DNA from: Campylobacterales bacterium
GTDB taxonomy: Bacteria; Campylobacterota; Campylobacteria; Campylobacterales; Sulfurimonadaceae
Assembly (NCBI GenBank): GCA_016937915.1
Contig: JAFGVR010000195.1
Location: forward strand, 1-5,303
Direction: 5' to 3'
Length of the DNA stretch: 5,303 nucleotides
Each line of letters begins with the position of its first letter. Within the stretch, counting starts at the first letter, position 1. The translations under genes and the position numbers were made by a program. Below, piece by piece: positions 1 through 5,303 of this stretch. Under the pieces are notes generated by a model. The model saw only the letters and a list, made by a program, of their open reading frames with translations. It did not search any database and was not told the origin of the DNA.

Positions 1-84
1 TATCCCTATTTTTCTATTTCAATTTTAACATCTTAGAAATAAGAAAACTGATTTTACTGGTTCGATTTTAGGGGTGCATTATAA
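1..84 (+). other. AT-rich leader upstream of soxC
   Basis: This stretch holds no gene that I can support. It is AT-rich and leads into the soxC reading frame, so it probably carries the operon's promoter or the end of an upstream intergenic region. I see no convincing pair of -35 and -10 boxes. ATTATAAA at 78-85 resembles a -10 element but sits where the soxC start should be, so I do not call it. One frame is open from the window edge to a TAG at 69-71, but it is short, low in complexity and not recognisable. Confidence 0.4.
70..74 (+). promoter_or_regulatory. Probable ribosome binding site of soxC
   Basis: AGGGG matches the core of a Shine-Dalgarno sequence. It predicts initiation about 5-9 bases downstream, at roughly 79-84, just before the Tat-signal codons that start at 85. 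The triplet at 81-83 is ATA, and it is out of frame with soxC. The site therefore supports the true start having been here while the codon itself is missing. A GTG at 74-76 overlaps the site and is too close to be served by it. Confidence 0.4.
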
Positions 85-1359
85 AGAGAGTTTTTTAGAA
101 AAACAGCTGCTCTTGGTGCTACAGCGATCGCGGGTACAAGTCTTTTAGCATCTGAAGATGATCATGCAATTATTCACCATCCAAAATGGGGTCAATCATG
201 GGGTGATCCTGTAACAAAAAATCTGTATGGTGTTCCATCTAAGTATGAGCATAACAACACTAGAAGATATACTAAACTTCTAGCATCTGGTAACTACAGA
301 GCATCTATTGCAGTTACACCAATTCATGAATCAGAAGGTATCATTACTCCAAATGGTCTTTTCTTCTCAAGATGTCATGGTGGTACAGCTCACATAGATC
401 CAAAAGAGTTCCGTCTTATGATAAATGGTCTTGTTGAAAAGCCAATAGTACTTACTCTAGATCAACTTAAAAAATATCCAAGAGTTACTCGTACTCACTT
501 CATTGAGTGTCCAGCTAATGGTGGTCAAGAGTGGCGTGGACCTCAGTTTAACTCATTACAATTTGCAAAAGGGTTTATGAGTAGTGCTGAGTGGACAGGT
601 GTTTACATCAAAACTATCTTAGATGATCTTGGTCTTAAGCCAAATGCTAGATGGATGCTTGCAGAGGGTAGTGATAACTCAGAGATGGGTAGATCTGTGC
701 CAATCGATAAAGTACTTGATGATGCTATGGTTGTATGGGGTCAAAATGGTGAGGCACTTCGCCCTGAACAAGGTTATCCTGTAAGATTATTACTTCCAGG
801 TTGGGAGGGTAACTTGTGTGTTAAATGGCTTAAGCGTTTAGAGTTCTCAGATGAGCCATGGTTTGCAAAAGAGGAGACTTCTAAATATACTGCTCTTAAA
901 CCAAACGGTAAAGCTGTTCAACACTTCTATGCAAATGAGGTTAACTCAACTGTTGTAACACCTTCACCAGAAAAACCTTGGACAGATGTTAAAAAAGGTG
1001 ACTGGGTAGAGATCGAAGGTCTTGCATGGTCTGGTATGGGTACTATTACTGGTGTTGATATCTCTTTTGATGGTGGAAAAACTTATAAAGAGGCTAGCCT
1101 TAAAGGTCTTGTTCTTCCAAAATCTTGGACTAGATGGAGTTATATGTATCAGTATGACGGTAGTGAGCAACTTCTACTTACTTCTCGTGCAATGGATGAT
1201 GCTGGATATATCCAACCAACTGTTGATGAAGAGACATCTGTAATGGGTGTTGAGTCAGTTTATCATAGAAACGGTGTAGAGACTTGGGAAGTATTACCAA
1301 AAGAGGGTGTAGTTAACCATGTTCAAATCAGAACACCAGGAGGAGTAAAAAATGCTTAA
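85..1359 (+). CDS. soxC: SoxC, sulfane dehydrogenase molybdenum subunit (start codon damaged)
   Basis: This is the molybdopterin subunit of periplasmic SoxCD, which oxidises the sulfane sulfur bound to SoxY. The frame is open for 424 residues after a TAA at 82-84, close to the usual SoxC length. Numbering from codon 85, residues 1-23 form a Tat-type signal (REFFRKTAALGATAIAG). TPNGLFFSRCHGG follows at 88-100. HFIEC at 138-142 supplies the cysteine expected to bind molybdenum (Cys142, bases 508-510). GYPVRLLLPGWEG lies at 230-242, and the sulfite-oxidase dimerisation domain, with GLAWSG and DISFDGG, spans about 296-411. No ATG, GTG or TTG is in frame before 418. Starting at 418 would delete the export signal and the first 111 residues, so I place the 5' end at 85. 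Restoring a start requires a small insertion around 82-90. Its last bases overlap soxD, which suggests translational coupling. SorA-type sulfite dehydrogenase is the alternative; the neighbouring soxDYZ argue against it. Confidence 0.9.
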   Translation, partial: REFFRKTAALGATAIAGTSLLASEDDHAIIHHPKWGQSWGDPVTKNLYGVPSKYEHNNTRRYTKLLASGNYRASIAVTPIHESEGIITPNGLFFSRCHGGTAHIDPKEFRLMINGLVEKPIVLTLDQLKKYPRVTRTHFIECPANGGQEWRGPQFNSLQFAKGFMSSAEWTGVYIKTILDDLGLKPNARWMLAEGSDNSEMGRSVPIDKVLDDAMVVWGQNGEALRPEQGYPVRLLLPGWEGNLCVKWLKRLEFSDEPWFAKEETSKYTALKPNGKAVQHFYANEVNSTVVTPSPEKPWTDVKKGDWVEIEGLAWSGMGTITGVDISFDGGKTYKEASLKGLVLPKSWTRWSYMYQYDGSEQLLLTSRAMDDAGYIQPTVDEETSVMGVESVYHRNGVETWEVLPKEGVVNHVQIRTPGGVKNA

Positions 1360-2509
1360 TAAATTAAATAAAAAATTAATTGTTTCTGCTTCTGTTATAG
1401 CAGCTGCATTACTTGCAACTGGTTGTACTGAAGGTGCAGCTCCTGCTGATAGTATAGTTAAAAAACCAAGTATTGATGGTGGTGTTTATTATCCTATAGC
1501 TAATGGTCAAACAGGTCCTTATAAAGTTAACGAACAAGCTTACTCTATGGCACTTAACCATGGTAGAGTTCCAACTGCAAATGAACTGGCTGCTTGGGAT
1601 AAAGATATCCAAGGTGTAAGAACTGGAAACAGAGGTCTTCCTGAGGGTAAAGGTACTGTTAATGAGGGTGAAGAGCTTTATGAAGCTCAGTGTGTAATGT
1701 GTCACGGTGACTTTGGTTCAGGTGGTGGTGGATACCCAGCACTATCTAAAGGTAACGCTTATGAGATGCAAAAAACACTTCAAAACCAAAGAAATCTACC
1801 AGACAATGATGGTCCAGTTCGTGTATTTGGTTCATACTGGCCAGAAGCTAGTACACTTTGGTGGTACATTAGAGATGCGATGCCTCATACAAAATCTAAA
1901 ACTTTAACTGATGATGAGACTTATGCACTTTCTGCTTACATTCTTTATGTAAATGAGATGGAGATTGATGGTGAGCCTGTAGAGGATGAATTTGAACTTA
2001 ATCAAGATAACTTCAAACTTATCAAGATGCCAAATAAAGATGGTTTTGAACCAAATATCGAGGGTCCAACTGCTTTAGATGATGTAAGAGCTTATTATGC
2101 AAACCCAACAAATTTTGGTGCTAAAAAAGTAGATCCTGCACAGAGATGTATGACAAATTGTCAAACTGAGACAGCAGAGATTGTTCGTATCCAAAATGGT
2201 GGTATCAGTGAATTCCATCCTCCAATGTCAATAGTAAGAGATCTACCTGTAGAAAAAGGTGATGGAGCTCATAAAGTAACTTTTGATGCTAAAAAAGCTT
2301 ATGAAGAATCTTGTACAATGTGTCATGGCTCATTCGCACCAGCTGCAAAAGATAAAGCTGCTTGGGAACCATTCTTAGGTAAAGGTATGGCTGCTGTTTA
2401 TAAAAACGGTTTAGAGGGTACTGAGATGGGTATGCCAGCTCGTGGTGGTTCGTCATTAACTGATGATGAGTTTAAAAGTGTAGTTGACTACATGGTAAAT
2501 TTTAAATAA
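1352..2509 (+). CDS. soxD: SoxD, diheme cytochrome c subunit of sulfane dehydrogenase, probable lipoprotein
   Basis: This is the electron-accepting partner of SoxC: a c-type cytochrome that takes electrons from the molybdenum centre towards the respiratory chain. It has 385 residues. Residues 1-25 are a lysine-rich, hydrophobic signal ending LLATGC, which fits a lipobox with Cys25 as the lipidated residue. Heme motif 1 is CVMCH at 114-118 (Cys114, Cys117, His118), with Met177 in AMPHT a candidate axial ligand. Heme motif 2 is CTMCH at 321-325, with Met361 in GMPARGG, or nearby Met359, as candidate. RCMTNC at 265-270 lies between the domains and lacks the CxxCH histidine, so it is more likely a disulfide than a heme site. 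The start has a strong AGGAGGAG at 1338-1345, six bases upstream. The 8-base overlap with soxC implies coupled translation. The soxC neighbour separates it from generic diheme cytochromes. Confidence 0.92.
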   Translation: MLNKLNKKLIVSASVIAAALLATGCTEGAAPADSIVKKPSIDGGVYYPIANGQTGPYKVNEQAYSMALNHGRVPTANELAAWDKDIQGVRTGNRGLPEGKGTVNEGEELYEAQCVMCHGDFGSGGGGYPALSKGNAYEMQKTLQNQRNLPDNDGPVRVFGSYWPEASTLWWYIRDAMPHTKSKTLTDDETYALSAYILYVNEMEIDGEPVEDEFELNQDNFKLIKMPNKDGFEPNIEGPTALDDVRAYYANPTNFGAKKVDPAQRCMTNCQTETAEIVRIQNGGISEFHPPMSIVRDLPVEKGDGAHKVTFDAKKAYEESCTMCHGSFAPAAKDKAAWEPFLGKGMAAVYKNGLEGTEMGMPARGGSSLTDDEFKSVVDYMVNFK

Positions 2510-2519
2510 AGGAAAAAAA

Positions 2520-3005
2520 ATGGATAGAAGAAATTTCTTGAGTATTACTCTTGGTTCATTAGCACTAGCAGCAATCCCTGCTAGTGTTAAGGCTGAAGAT
2601 TTTAGAAAATCAAAACCTGCTGTATGGACTGCTCATACAATCGAAGATGCAATAGCTAATATGTATGGAAGCAAAAAATTAGAGATGACTGATGAGATCA
2701 AACTTTCAGTTGCTAATGTTTCATCAACAGATACTAAGAAAAAAGCTACTGCTGCTAATGGTGGTGCAGTTCCAGTTGATTTTAAAACTGATGCAAATGT
2801 TAAAAACATCGCTGTACTTCAAGATGCAAACCCTGAATCTGCTGTTATGGTAATTGATTGCAATGAGTTTTCTGTAAACGATTATGGTATCAAAATCAAA
2901 ATGGGTAAACCAGGTAAAGTTGTTATAGTAGCTGAGACTACTGATGGAAGATTAATAGGTGTACAACAAGATGTAGATGTTGCACTTGGTGGATGTGAAG
3001 GTTAA
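2520..3005 (+). CDS. soxY: SoxY, sulfur-carrier subunit of SoxYZ with variant GGCEG tail
   Basis: SoxY binds sulfur intermediates covalently on a cysteine near its C-terminus and presents them to the other Sox enzymes in the periplasm. It has 161 residues. DRRNFLSI at 2-9 plus a hydrophobic stretch to about residue 24 make a twin-arginine signal, with likely cleavage after VKA (residue 25). The C-terminus reads GGCEG, with Cys159 (bases 2994-2996) as carrier. Families I know end in GGCGG, so glutamate replaces the first glycine after the cysteine. A second cysteine, Cys114, lies in VIDCNEF. The start has an AAGGA site at 2509-2513, six bases upstream. The gene sits 10 bases after soxD and 14 before soxZ, with which it should form a heterodimer and probably be exported as one unit, since SoxZ has no signal. 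In Campylobacterota this is expected to be one of two SoxYZ pairs. Confidence 0.93.
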   Translation: MDRRNFLSITLGSLALAAIPASVKAEDFRKSKPAVWTAHTIEDAIANMYGSKKLEMTDEIKLSVANVSSTDTKKKATAANGGAVPVDFKTDANVKNIAVLQDANPESAVMVIDCNEFSVNDYGIKIKMGKPGKVVIVAETTDGRLIGVQQDVDVALGGCEG

Positions 3006-3019
3006 TAAAGGAGATTAAT

Positions 3020-3328
3020 ATGGGAAGCATGAGAATTAAAGCAAAAGAAAAAAATGGAATAGTTGAAGTAAAAACTATGTTCAAACACGATATGACAACT
3101 TACAACCAAGCTGAGAAAAAAACTGGTGATAGAGAAAATGCTAACTTTATCACTCATATCAGTGGTACTGTAAATGGTAAAACCGTTATAGATATGTCAA
3201 CAAGTCAGTTCCTATCTAAAAATCCTATCATCACTTTTGGTTTCAGAGGTAAAAAAGGTGATGAATTAACTCTTACTTGGGTTGATCGTAAAGGTGAAAC
3301 TGATACTGATACAGAAAAAATCAAGTAG
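3020..3328 (+). CDS. soxZ: SoxZ, partner of SoxY
   Basis: SoxZ is the small beta-rich subunit that binds SoxY and helps dock the carrier onto SoxA, SoxB and SoxCD. It has 102 residues, the usual size. Recognisable family features are MRIKAK near the start, VEVKTMFKHDM at about 15-25, NFITHI around 42-47, SKNPIITFGF at about 66-75 and LTLTWVDRKGE near 83-93. It has no signal peptide, consistent with export in complex with Tat-targeted SoxY. I use the ATG at 3020 because AAAGGAGA at 3007-3014 lies five bases upstream; the second ATG at 3029 would be too far away. There are no cysteines, as expected for a non-carrier subunit. It is followed after seven bases by the thioredoxin-like gene. Confidence 0.93.
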   Translation: MGSMRIKAKEKNGIVEVKTMFKHDMTTYNQAEKKTGDRENANFITHISGTVNGKTVIDMSTSQFLSKNPIITFGFRGKKGDELTLTWVDRKGETDTDTEKIK

Positions 3329-3335
3329 GTTTTTT

Positions 3336-3815
3336 ATGTTTAGCACTGTTTTTAAATCTTTAATCTTTTTTTTAGTTCTGTTTTCATTTGCAGATGCTAG
3401 AGATATAGATTTAGACGGTGCCTTGCAAAAAGCAAATAAATCGCAAAAGCATTTGTTTGTTTTTTTGCATCAAACAGATTGTGGTTATTGTGAAAGTATG
3501 AGACAATTTACTTTCGAAGATGAAAAAATCAAACCATTTATAAAAGATAGATTTGTTTATGAACATATCAATGTAAAAGAGGATGATGTTGTAACATTTC
3601 AAGATTTTAAAGGAAATGGTAGAGATTTTGCAAAACATATAGGTTATAACTTTTATCCAACATCTTTATTTTTTGACAAAGATGGTGAACTTGCTTTTGT
3701 GGAAGTTGGTTATATCGATAAAAAAGATATCCCAAATGAAACAAGATTTTATGAGATTTTAGAGTATGTAGATTCAGGTCTATATAAAAAGATGGATTTT
3801 AATGTATCAAAATAG
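3336..3815 (+). CDS. Secreted thioredoxin-fold protein, SoxW-like
   Basis: This is a periplasmic thiol-disulfide protein of 159 residues. Residues 1-22 are a hydrophobic Sec-type signal (FKSLIFFLVLFSFADA), with cleavage probable near residue 21-22. The mature part has FVFLHQTDCGYCESM, a thioredoxin-fold active site with Cys49-Gly-Tyr-Cys52, and FYPTSLFF with the expected cis-proline at 108. CGYC rather than CGPC is closer to DsbC/DsbG-like or thioredoxin-like disulfide handlers than to cytosolic thioredoxin. SoxW of other Sox clusters is a periplasmic thioredoxin thought to maintain Sox thiols, and position directly after soxZ supports that role, but I cannot prove orthology, so no symbol is given. 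I chose the ATG at 3336, with AGG at 3327-3329 upstream. A TTG at 3282 inside soxZ would add 18 residues before the signal. The end overlaps the next gene by 14 bases. No CcdA-like SoxV partner is present here. Confidence 0.8.
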   Translation: MFSTVFKSLIFFLVLFSFADARDIDLDGALQKANKSQKHLFVFLHQTDCGYCESMRQFTFEDEKIKPFIKDRFVYEHINVKEDDVVTFQDFKGNGRDFAKHIGYNFYPTSLFFDKDGELAFVEVGYIDKKDIPNETRFYEILEYVDSGLYKKMDFNVSK

Positions 3816-4254
3816 TGAAGGTTTTGTAAAAGGGCTTTATATAGCAAATAAAGATAAAACTAGATCATCAAAAGATGCTATCTCTTTAGATGAGGGTGGT
3901 GTGATTGGTGATAAGTTTTATGGTAAAAAAATTGAGCGTTCAGTTCTTATAGCATCTCTTGATAGCTATAAAATAGCTCAAGAAAATGGTATAGAAGCAC
4001 ACCATGGCTCACTAGGTGAAAATATCTTGATAGATATAAATCCATACGGGTTGAGCTTAGGGGATAAGATTTGTATTGGCGAAGTTGAGCTTGAGATTAC
4101 ACATAACTGTACGCTATGTCAATCTCTCTCAAAAGTTGATGGGAAACTCCCAGAAGTTTTAAAAGATGATAGAGGGATCTTTTCAAAAGTGGTAAGATCA
4201 GGAACTATAAAAAAAGACGACAAAGTCGTTATATCACAAAAGGAGAGTGTATGA
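3802..4254 (+). CDS. MOSC-domain protein
   Basis: This 150-residue protein resembles stand-alone MOSC domains, the C-terminal module of molybdenum-cofactor sulfurases also found in YiiM/YuaD-type proteins. Features seen are GGVIGDKFYGKKIERSVLI at 32-50, GSLGENILI at 69-77, LSLGDKICIGEVELEIT at 84-100, then CTLC at 103-106, and RGIFSKVV at 124-131. MOSC domains carry a conserved cysteine proposed to hold a persulfide or bind the cofactor; Cys106, followed by QSL, best fits that position, with Cys103 nearby. No signal peptide or membrane segment is visible, so it probably acts in the cytoplasm. The ATG at 3802 lies inside the end of the thioredoxin-like gene with only a weak upstream GATGGA, suggesting translation by coupling. 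Its stop shares ATGA with the next gene. Placed with the molybdoenzyme gene soxC, it may serve cofactor or sulfur supply; this is inference, and substrate and reaction are unknown. Confidence 0.75.
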   Translation: MYQNSEGFVKGLYIANKDKTRSSKDAISLDEGGVIGDKFYGKKIERSVLIASLDSYKIAQENGIEAHHGSLGENILIDINPYGLSLGDKICIGEVELEITHNCTLCQSLSKVDGKLPEVLKDDRGIFSKVVRSGTIKKDDKVVISQKESV

Positions 4255-5219
4255 GTAAATTTTATTCTATGTTAGTAGCAGCACTAGTAGCTGTTTTTAT
4301 GGTTGGTTGTTATGCACAGCCAGAAGTTGCAAAACAACCTAGTAAGCCACAAGATATTCAGATATTTAGTGCAGATAATAGTGATGGTAAAATCACTAAA
4401 GAGTCTATCGAAGAGGGTTTTAAAAGTGTTGGTATGACTATAGTTGGTAACAACAATATGAATGCACCTTTTACTCAAAGATTTAACGATGGTAAAGATT
4501 ATGAGACATACCGTCTTATGTTTACACACAATACAGATTTAGTTGCAAAATTAGCAAAAGATTATCCAAGTATCGGTCTTATCTCACCACTTAGTACATC
4601 TGTTTATTCAAAAGATGGTAGTGTGATGAAAATCTCTACACTTACACTTCAAGGTATGTCAAAGATCACTGGTATCTCTCAAGATAACGAGATTTTACAA
4701 GCTATCGCTAAAAATATGAACGATGCACTAAAAGCTGCTATGCCAAATGGTAAGTTTGATTTTGTTGATTATAAGATAGAAGCTCCAAAAGGTGACCTTG
4801 TAACAACTTTTACTGCTACAATTGAGGGTGATGATTTAGAAGAGGAGAAAGAGGGTTTCCAAGAGGAACTTGAAGCTGAACTAGAGCCTGTTGGATTTAT
4901 CGTAGCTGGTTTTGTTAACCTAAACAATAAATTTGAGGGTACTGAAGCTGAGGGTGTGTATGACTTTTACGATACTTACTCTTTATGTAAACTAGATGTT
5001 ATCTACCCAGTTCATGAACTTCACCCAGAAGTTGGTGCATTTGCTCCATGTACTTTATATATGTACAAAAAAGCTGGTGAAGAGAAAACTCACATGGGAT
5101 TCCCATCAGTTCATAACTGGATAAGCTCAGTAGATATCACTGATGATCACTCTATCAAACCACTTATCCAAGCTCAAGGGATGCTAGAAGATATCATCCA
5201 TGGTGTATCAGGGGAGTAA
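4251..5219 (+). CDS. Putative lipoprotein with two DUF302-like modules
   Basis: I recognise no defined function. The protein has 322 residues. Residues 1-20 form a lipoprotein signal ending FMVGC, with Cys20 the likely lipidated residue, followed by a proline-rich linker. The body is an internal duplication. Module A (about 54-165) and module B (about 206-317) both show VG[MF]xI[VA]G, an Asn-rich turn, a Tyr-rich strand, xDL/xDV, P-x-[IV]-G, SP or AP, and Y-x-K-x-G. The layout resembles DUF302 proteins, small domains of unknown role common in sulfur-metabolising bacteria; this match is by eye only. An acidic stretch rich in Glu (about 192-212) separates the modules. Cys246 and Cys267 occur in module B only. 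The ATG at 4251 overlaps the previous stop (ATGA) and has AAGGAGAG at 4240-4247. It closes the operon, so a periplasmic or outer-membrane accessory role in Sox is plausible but unproven. Confidence 0.7.
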   Translation: MSKFYSMLVAALVAVFMVGCYAQPEVAKQPSKPQDIQIFSADNSDGKITKESIEEGFKSVGMTIVGNNNMNAPFTQRFNDGKDYETYRLMFTHNTDLVAKLAKDYPSIGLISPLSTSVYSKDGSVMKISTLTLQGMSKITGISQDNEILQAIAKNMNDALKAAMPNGKFDFVDYKIEAPKGDLVTTFTATIEGDDLEEEKEGFQEELEAELEPVGFIVAGFVNLNNKFEGTEAEGVYDFYDTYSLCKLDVIYPVHELHPEVGAFAPCTLYMYKKAGEEKTHMGFPSVHNWISSVDITDDHSIKPLIQAQGMLEDIIHGVSGE

Positions 5220-5227
5220 TCTCTTCG

Positions 5228-5242
5228 CAAGTTCTTAACTTG
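5228..5242. repeat. Short inverted repeat after the last gene
   Basis: CAAGTT and AACTTG form a six-base stem around a CTT loop, beginning 9 bases after the stop codon. It is not followed by a run of T, so it could be a weak terminator, an mRNA 3' protecting hairpin or chance in AT-rich DNA. A TATAAA at 5245-5250 just downstream could alternatively belong to a promoter for a gene beyond the window. Confidence 0.25.
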
Positions 5243-5273
5243 GTTATAAATTACCTCAATATAAATTTAAAAG

Positions 5274-5295
5274 ACTCTAAGCTTTTGCTTAGGGT
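5274..5295. terminator. Hairpin, possible bidirectional terminator
   Basis: A nine-pair stem, with CTAAGC at 5277-5282 and GCTTAG at 5287-5292 as its core around a TTTT loop, extends outward by A-U, C-G and one U-G pair. On the + strand the following bases are TCGTTAAA, a poor T tract. On the - strand the stem is followed by CTTTTAAATTT, which looks more like an intrinsic terminator. It may thus end a convergent gene beyond the window as well as this operon. Confidence 0.45.
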
Positions 5296-5303
5296 TCGTT
5301 AAA

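Noticed and set aside
3..71. Frame open from the window edge to a TAG at 69-71, possibly the tail of an upstream gene
   Set aside because: It is only 22 codons, AT-driven and without recognisable sequence; open stretches of this length are expected by chance.
74..148. Small reading frame from the GTG at 74 to a TAG at 146-148
   Set aside because: Its start overlaps the AGGGG and it shadows the Tat-signal codons of soxC in another frame. It matters only as a possible start if one base is missing nearby.
418..1359. soxC starting at the ATG at 418
   Set aside because: It would remove the Tat signal and the first 111 residues, including the TPNGLFFSRCHGG region expected in SoxC. The upstream codons are open and clearly homologous in style, and no ribosome binding site precedes 418.
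964..1705. Reading frames on the minus strand (964-1170, 1409-1705) and in another plus frame (1022-1243)
   Set aside because: They lie wholly within soxC and soxD, which have strong protein evidence; the encoded sequences are low-complexity and lack domains or ribosome binding sites.
1707..1907. Alternative-frame open stretch within soxD
   Set aside because: It sits inside the first heme domain of soxD and its translation resembles no protein family.
2144..2161. Third heme site in SoxD at RCMTNC
   Set aside because: The spacing is CxxxC and no histidine follows the second cysteine, so it does not meet the heme c attachment motif.
3282..3335. TTG start for the thioredoxin-like gene inside soxZ
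   Set aside because: It would put 18 extra residues in front of a good signal peptide and has no ribosome binding site; the ATG at 3336 fits better.
3411..3638. Minus-strand open frame opposite the thioredoxin-like gene
   Set aside because: It is antisense to a gene with a clear CGYC and cis-proline pattern and shows no family features of its own.
4217..4229. ACGAC-AAA-GTCGT inverted repeat
   Set aside because: It is a five-base stem inside the MOSC coding region, just before the coupled start of the next gene; too short to call as a regulatory site.
4284..4529. Minus-strand open frame opposite the lipoprotein gene
   Set aside because: It is a shadow of the coding strand with no recognisable motif.

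Overview
The window is AT-rich, densely packed bacterial DNA. It carries the second half of a periplasmic thiosulfate-oxidation (Sox) system: soxC, soxD, soxY and soxZ, followed by a thioredoxin-like gene, a MOSC-domain gene and a lipoprotein gene, all on the + strand. The soxCDYZ order separated from soxXYZAB, the low GC content, the codon choice and the protein style all suggest a sulfur-oxidising member of the Campylobacterota (Sulfurimonas / Sulfurovum / Arcobacter type). The lineage is inferred from gene order and sequence character, not from a search.

Layout. Positions 1-84 are an AT-rich leader with a ribosome-binding-like AGGGG but no usable start codon. soxC is open from 85 to 1359 and has a Tat-type signal at its very beginning, yet no ATG, GTG or TTG lies in frame before 418. 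The start region therefore looks damaged, by mutation or by sequencing error. soxD (1352-2509) overlaps soxC by 8 bases and encodes a diheme cytochrome c with a lipoprotein-like signal. soxY (2520-3005) has a Tat signal and ends in Gly-Gly-Cys-Glu-Gly instead of the usual Gly-Gly-Cys-Gly-Gly. soxZ (3020-3328) is ordinary. A secreted thioredoxin-fold protein with a CGYC motif (3336-3815), a MOSC-domain protein (3802-4254) and a two-module lipoprotein resembling DUF302 (4251-5219) follow with overlaps of 14 and 4 bases. Two short inverted repeats lie in 5220-5303, after the last stop.

How the genes fit together. SoxYZ carries the sulfur substrate on the SoxY C-terminal cysteine. SoxCD, a molybdenum enzyme plus a diheme cytochrome, oxidises the bound sulfane sulfur and passes electrons out through the cytochrome. 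The thioredoxin-like protein could keep the SoxY cysteine or the cytochrome thiols reduced. The MOSC protein could serve molybdenum-cofactor or sulfur handling. The lipoprotein has no assigned function. The tight spacing implies a single transcript. SoxXA and SoxB, needed to load and hydrolyse the substrate, are not in the window and are expected elsewhere in the genome.
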